Source: Bacilli bacterium
Lineage (GTDB): Bacteria > Bacillota_I > Bacilli_A > RFN20 > CAG-288
Assembly (NCBI GenBank): GCA_900763245.1
Contig: CAAFJQ010000069.1
Span: 1 to 8,911, forward strand
DNA length: 8,911 nucleotides
Direction of reading: 5' to 3'
Part shown: one piece after another, positions 6,013-8,911 of the stretch
Layout: each line of letters starts with the position of its first letter
How positions within the stretch are numbered: the stretch's first letter is position 1
Program-made: the position numbers and the translations under genes
The notes under the pieces: generated by a model
Seen by the model: only the letters and a program-made list of their open reading frames with translations
What the model was told of the DNA's origin: nothing
Databases searched by the model: none

Positions 6013-7936
6013 TCTTCATCACCTCATTGGTGAATGTATCGACAACAGTGAAATCGATGTTGTTGTTGATCCATTCCTTACGTCTGTCGGCATCTTTTCC
6101 TAAGAACAGTGAAACCTTGTCTCCGGTATCGTCGTCATCTTTCAGGCAGACCTTGAGAAGCTTTCTGTGCTCCGGATTCATCGTTGTGGAAGAGAGCTGA
6201 GAATAATCCATTTCGCCAAGTCCCTTATAACGGTTGACACGATAGCTGCTGCCGATATTTTTCTTTGCTTCCTCAAGCTCTGTATCATCATAACAGTAGA
6301 TTTCTTTCTTGCTGTTATAGACGCGGTACAAAGGAGGACATGCGATATATAAGTTGCCGTTTTCGATCAACGGCTTCATATGGTTGTAGAAGAAGGTGAG
6401 AAGGAGCGACTGAATATGGCTTCCGTCATCATCGGCATCGGTCATGATGATGACCTTGCCGTAATGGATGTCACGGATCTTGAATTCCTTCCCGTAACCT
6501 GCACCGATGGTGTAGATCATGGTGGAGATTTCTCTGTTGCCTAACAGGGCCTTTGCATCCTCGATCTCTGTTGTATTCTTCGGCTTTCCTCTCAAAGGAA
6601 GGATGGCCTGATGCTTGGGGTCTCTTCCCTTCTTGGCAGAACCGCCTGCAGAATCGCCTTCGACGATGAAAAGTTCGTTCTTGAGATATTCTTTGCTCGA
6701 GCAGGGAGTGAGCTTATTGGAGATTTCATATTCGGCAGACTTGCCTTTGAGAAGTTCTCTCTCCTTCTTTCTTTCCGCTTCGGCCTTATCTCTTGCTCTC
6801 ATTTCGTTCATGGTCTTTTTGACGACCGCTTCTGCCTCAGCCTTGTTCTCGACAAGATAGTAGGAGAGTTTGTTCTCGATAACAGAATCCGTGGCGTTAA
6901 GAGCCTCTTTTGTGCCTAATTTGCCCTTTGTCTGACCTTCGAACTGAAGAAGGTGTTCAGGAACCCAGACAGAAAGGACGGCAACAAGGCCTTCTCTTAA
7001 ACAATCGCCGTCAAGAGGAGCAGAGGATTTGAACATGGAATTGTTGATGCCGAACTGATTGTAGCAGCTAGTGATGGCTTTCTTAAGACCGGTGACATGA
7101 TAGCCGCCGTCTCCTGTTCTGACACCGTTAGCAAAGGCGATGATCTTCTCATCATAGGAATCCTTGAGGAATCCAAAGACGACTTCCACTTTGATTCCGC
7201 CTTCGACGCCTTCAAAGTGCATCGGCTGTGTCAAAGGAGTCTTCTGGAAGATATGTCTGTTGTAGTATTCAACAAGACCGTTCTCGTAGTAGAACGTGTT
7301 CTCTCTATCGGTGCGCTCATCTTTGAGATGGAAGACAACGCCTTTTGTAAGGCAGGCCTGATCATCGAGATGGTTGGCGATGCGGTCATAGTTGAAGGTG
7401 ATGTCTTCAAAGATCGTATCATCAGGATAGAAGCGAACATCCGTTCCCCTCTTGGTTGTCTTTCCTAATTCCTTGATGCCGGAAAACTTGCTTCCGCCCT
7501 TTTCAAAGCGAGCGAAGTGATCGACACCATCGCGGTAGGAGTGGACTTCCATCCACTTGGAAAGCGCGTTGGTGACAGAGGCGCCGACACCGTGAAGGCC
7601 GCCTGCGCTCTTGTAGTTGGACTCGTCGAATTTTCCGCCGCCGTGAAGCGTCTGATAAACGATCTGGAAACCGTTCATCTTTTCTTTGGCATTGTAGTCG
7701 TAAGGAACGCCTCTTCCTTGATCTTCAACTTCCAAAGAACCATCGGCGTGGATGGTGACATAAATATTTTTGCCATATCCTTCGTTGGCCTCATCGACAG
7801 CGTTGTCGACGATTTCCCATACGAGATGGTGAAGGCCTAAAGTGGATGTGGAACCGATATACATACCAGGTCTTTCTCTGACCGGCTCAAGCCCGTGAAG
7901 GATAGTTAAACTCTTTGCATCATAATTTGTACCCAT
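6002..7936 (-). CDS. parE: DNA topoisomerase IV subunit B
   Basis: ParE is the ATPase subunit of topoisomerase IV, acting with ParC on linked daughter chromosomes. With the start placed at ATG 7936 it has 644 residues, normal for the family. The N-terminal GHKL ATPase has Glu41 and Asn45 in EIVDNAVDE, Asp72 in EDQGRG, the GGLHGVGAS ATP lid (112-120), and Arg135 at the coumarin-contact position. The transducer has QTKGKLG with Lys337. The TOPRIM domain has EGDSAGG (Glu426) and DADDDGSH with Asp500, Asp502 and Asp504 as metal ligands. The conserved RYKGLGEMD (569-577) lies near the C-terminus. A charged Lys/Glu/Arg-rich stretch lies around 366-398. An in-frame TTG five codons upstream is possible but would overlap the GAGG ribosome binding site. 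The LHHLVWEIVDN and YKSAGGLHG wording, the parC overlap and the divergent plsY all favour ParE over GyrB. Stop is TAA. Confidence 0.95.
   Translation of the reverse strand: MGTNYDAKSLTILHGLEPVRERPGMYIGSTSTLGLHHLVWEIVDNAVDEANEGYGKNIYVTIHADGSLEVEDQGRGVPYDYNAKEKMNGFQIVYQTLHGGGKFDESNYKSAGGLHGVGASVTNALSKWMEVHSYRDGVDHFARFEKGGSKFSGIKELGKTTKRGTDVRFYPDDTIFEDITFNYDRIANHLDDQACLTKGVVFHLKDERTDRENTFYYENGLVEYYNRHIFQKTPLTQPMHFEGVEGGIKVEVVFGFLKDSYDEKIIAFANGVRTGDGGYHVTGLKKAITSCYNQFGINNSMFKSSAPLDGDCLREGLVAVLSVWVPEHLLQFEGQTKGKLGTKEALNATDSVIENKLSYYLVENKAEAEAVVKKTMNEMRARDKAEAERKKERELLKGKSAEYEISNKLTPCSSKEYLKNELFIVEGDSAGGSAKKGRDPKHQAILPLRGKPKNTTEIEDAKALLGNREISTMIYTIGAGYGKEFKIRDIHYGKVIIMTDADDDGSHIQSLLLTFFYNHMKPLIENGNLYIACPPLYRVYNSKKEIYCYDDTELEEAKKNIGSSYRVNRYKGLGEMDYSQLSSTTMNPEHRKLLKVCLKDDDDTGDKVSLFLGKDADRRKEWINNNIDFTVVDTFTNEVMKNEK
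6018..6025 (-). promoter_or_regulatory. Strong ribosome binding site of parC inside the end of parE
   Basis: The minus strand reads GAGGTGAT, an extended match to the 16S 3' end, with its GAGG 9 nt before the parC ATG at 6012. It lies within the last codons of parE, so the two subunits are translated from one message at linked rates, and it fixes the parC start. Confidence 0.8.
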
Positions 7937-7945
7937 TGTAAAAAA

Positions 7946-7949
7946 CCTC
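7946..7949 (-). promoter_or_regulatory. Ribosome binding site that decides the parE start
   Basis: The minus strand has TGAGG followed by nine bases and ATG at 7936, a normal spacing. The alternative upstream start, TTG at 7951, sits on this ribosome binding site and has only AT-rich sequence ahead of it. The 644-residue ATG form (MGTNYDAKSL) is therefore preferred to the 649-residue TTG form. Confidence 0.75.
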
Positions 7950-7962
7950 AAACTATATTTTA

Positions 7963-7992
7963 CTTATATAATCTTTGAAATGAAAGTATTAA
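7963..7992 (-). promoter_or_regulatory. Possible promoter of parE-parC
   Basis: On the minus strand a -10-like TATAAG (7963-7968) lies 18 nt from a -35-like TTAATA (7987-7992), which would give a leader of about 20 nt that keeps the GAGG site. The region is so AT-rich that other matches exist, for example TATAGT nearer the gene, whose start would fall on the ribosome binding site. A promoter here is expected from the divergent layout; the exact elements are uncertain. Confidence 0.3.
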
Positions 7993-8002
7993 TATATATA
8001 AT
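7975..8002 (+). promoter_or_regulatory. Probable sigma-A promoter of plsY
   Basis: A -35-like TTGAAA (7975-7980) and a perfect -10 TATAAT (7997-8002) are 16 nt apart. Transcription starting about 7 nt downstream would leave a leader of only about 16 nt before the plsY ATG at 8026. No Shine-Dalgarno is visible in that leader, only AT-rich sequence after GTGTGG, so translation of plsY may be weakly or unusually initiated. The elements interleave with the proposed parE promoter on the other strand. Confidence 0.55.
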
Positions 8003-8004
8003 AC
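7986..8004. repeat. Inverted repeat GTATTA-N7-TAATAC over the plsY -10
   Basis: A perfect dyad with 6-bp arms and a 7-nt centre (GTATTA at 7986-7991, TAATAC at 7999-8004) covers the plsY -10 and the proposed parE -35. The geometry equals that of the dyad at the yqeH promoter, but the arm sequences differ. It does not match the FapR lipid-regulator operator as I know it. AT-rich composition makes chance a serious alternative. Confidence 0.3.
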
Positions 8005-8025
8005 GTGTGGTTATAGAAAAATATT

Positions 8026-8751
8026 ATGCAAATTACATACACAATTCTTGTCTTTGTTTTGACAATCCTAGCCGGTTATCTTCTAGGTAGCATTCCGACT
8101 GCAAAAATCATCGGCCGATTACATGGCGTCGACATCACAAAAGAAGGCAGCAAAAACGCAGGCGGAACCAATGTCGGGCGTGTTATTGGAAAAAAAGCAG
8201 GATTTCTGACGATGTTTCTTGATGGAGCCAAGTGTTTTATCCCCTGTCTTATCGTCGCATTGATCCTCACTTTCGCACCGATTGACCTTGTCTCATTCCC
8301 CTATAGAAATGAAATCGTCATCGCCTGTTGTTCGCTTTCTGTCGCACTTGGTCATTCCTATCCGCTTTACTCCCATTTCAAAGGCGGCAAGTGCGTCGCA
8401 TGCTTTGCAGGATACGTTCTCTTTGTCTCACCGATCCTTTTCGTCCTCGGTGCAAGCACTTTCACACTTGTCTTCTTCTGGAAGAAAAGAGTCTCATTGG
8501 CAAGTCTATTGGGCGCGCCGGCTGTTCTTCTTCTCTCCCTTGTTCCTGCCATACTCGATCTTACCGTTCTAAAGGATCCGACAAGTTATAACGGAGGCAT
8601 GTTCTTCGCTAGCAACTTCATGCTTCATCTCAGTTTCGTTACGACAATCACCCTTTTTCTTCTTGCTGCTTTTATTGCAATAAGGCATAGAAGCAATATC
8701 AAAAGACTGGCTGAAAAGACAGAGCCTGAAACACACTTCAAAAAAGACTGA
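8026..8751 (+). CDS. plsY: Acyl-phosphate:glycerol-3-phosphate acyltransferase PlsY
   Basis: PlsY is an integral membrane enzyme that moves an acyl chain from acyl-phosphate (made by PlsX) to glycerol-3-phosphate, giving lysophosphatidic acid, the first step of phospholipid synthesis. This 241-residue protein has the family's three motifs. Motif 1 is GSIPTAKIIGRL (21-32) plus GSKNAGGTNVGRVIGKKAG (41-59). Motif 2 is GHSYPLYSHFKGGKCVA (109-125). Motif 3 is RHRSNIKRLAEKTEP (220-234). Hydrophobic segments lie near 4-27, 71-91, 96-110, 127-151, 158-182 and 198-219. It is longer than the usual roughly 200 residues, with an extra hydrophilic loop (about 182-197) and a charged tail. Cys123 and Cys126 replace residues usually Gly and Thr in GGKGVAT, and Lys43 replaces Gly in GSGN. 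The ATG sits about 24 nt after a TATAAT box and lacks a clear ribosome binding site. It is divergent from parE, an arrangement also known in Bacillus. Stop is TGA. The family call is secure. Confidence 0.93.
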   Translation: MQITYTILVFVLTILAGYLLGSIPTAKIIGRLHGVDITKEGSKNAGGTNVGRVIGKKAGFLTMFLDGAKCFIPCLIVALILTFAPIDLVSFPYRNEIVIACCSLSVALGHSYPLYSHFKGGKCVACFAGYVLFVSPILFVLGASTFTLVFFWKKRVSLASLLGAPAVLLLSLVPAILDLTVLKDPTSYNGGMFFASNFMLHLSFVTTITLFLLAAFIAIRHRSNIKRLAEKTEPETHFKKD

Positions 8752-8770
8752 AAAGAATACAGACAGCATC

Positions 8771-8844
8771 AAAAGGGGCTGTTAAAGAATTCGATCATTT
8801 CTAAATAGAATAGAAATGCAATCGAGGGCTTTGCAGCCCCTTTT
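8771..8844 (+). terminator. Nested hairpin with T tract, likely terminator of plsY, possibly bidirectional
   Basis: Twenty bases after the plsY stop begins a perfect 11-bp inverted repeat: AAAAGGGGCTG (8771-8781) and CAGCCCCTTTT (8834-8844). Inside lies a second stem made of CGAT/ATCG (8792-8795 with 8821-8824) and ATTTCTA/TAGAAAT (8797-8803 with 8811-8817) with a 7-nt loop. A compact alternative hairpin, GGGCT-TTGC-AGCCC (8826-8839), also precedes the T tract and competes for the same right arm. The A4/T4 flanks make the outer repeat usable as a terminator on either strand. The 52-nt interior is large for a simple terminator, so a structured RNA or small repeat element remains possible. Confidence 0.6.
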
Positions 8845-8911
8845 ACTTTGCATTTTCGAAAACGAAAGATTTTACGCTTTTATTTGACTTTTTGACAAAA
8901 ACGAGAACAAA
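8845..8911. other. AT-rich tail of the window without a recognisable gene
   Basis: No credible coding frame is seen here. A weak hairpin TTTCG-AAAA-CGAAA (8854-8867) is followed by T-rich sequence. On the plus strand TTGACT (8884-8889) and a consensus TTGACA (8892-8897) could serve as the -35 of a promoter whose -10 would fall beyond the window. On the minus strand TTGTCA (8893-8898) and TAAAAT (8869-8874), 18 nt apart, form another possible pair. None of these can be confirmed without the flanking sequence. Confidence 0.3.

Noticed and set aside
3406..7936. The pair could be gyrB-gyrA rather than parE-parC
   Set aside because: No GyrA box is seen in the C-terminal domain. The order, the 11-nt overlap and the divergent plsY match the parE-parC locus of Bacillota, and the ParE wording fits ParE better than GyrB.
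7937..7951. A TTG start giving ParE five extra residues
   Set aside because: The TTG overlaps the GAGG site that serves the ATG at 7936. The extra residues are encoded by the ribosome binding region, and homologues begin close to the ATG.
7986..8004. A FapR operator in front of plsY
   Set aside because: The dyad is made only of A/T-rich arms and does not resemble the FapR operator (TTAGTACC-type half sites).
8771..8844. A miniature transposable element bounded by 11-bp inverted repeats
   Set aside because: No target-site duplication is visible next to the repeats, and the A/T flanks with a GC core directly after a stop codon fit a terminator better. It is kept as an alternative that a copy-number search would settle.

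Overview
The window reads as ordinary bacterial chromosome with seven complete protein genes and very little spacer. It looks like a low- to mid-GC Bacillota member, roughly mid-40s % GC by eye. The divergent plsY / parE-parC arrangement and the yqeH-yqeK-rsfS order are the arrangements known from Bacillus and relatives. The fusion of a NadD-like domain to YqeK resembles Mollicutes and Erysipelotrichia-type genomes more than Bacillus. The code is the standard one: rsfS and plsY end in TGA, and the Trp codon I checked in yqeK is TGG, so this is not a TGA=Trp mycoplasma. The lineage below phylum is an inference. No tRNA, rRNA, CRISPR array or intact insertion sequence was seen.

Layout, left to right. 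Positions 16-3339 (minus strand) hold a tight four-gene operon read as yqeH, yqeK (with a degenerate NadD domain), rsfS, mtnN. Junctions are a 1-nt overlap, a 12-nt gap and a 1-nt gap. A promoter with an extended -10 sits in the 66-nt gap upstream of yqeH. Positions 3406-7936 (minus strand) hold parE followed by parC, overlapping by 11 nt; together they encode topoisomerase IV. An AT-rich divergent control region (7937-8025) follows. Positions 8026-8751 (plus strand) hold plsY. The last 160 nt (8752-8911) have no gene but contain an unusually elaborate nested hairpin ending in a T tract.

How the genes work together. YqeH (30S assembly GTPase), RsfS (50S silencing factor) and YqeK (diadenosine tetraphosphate hydrolase) link ribosome biogenesis with stress nucleotides. 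MtnN recycles the methylthioadenosine and S-adenosylhomocysteine left by SAM-dependent reactions. ParE and ParC form the decatenase that separates replicated chromosomes. PlsY begins phospholipid synthesis at the membrane.

Most worth a second look: ParC ends in a flexible tail with a perfect match to the sliding-clamp binding pentapeptide (QLSLF). The NadD half of the YqeK fusion has lost both active-site motifs. Conserved functional positions are also changed in ParC (Ala at the quinolone serine), YqeH (Gln for the P-loop Asn), RsfS and PlsY. I saw no sign of a wholly new multi-gene system.
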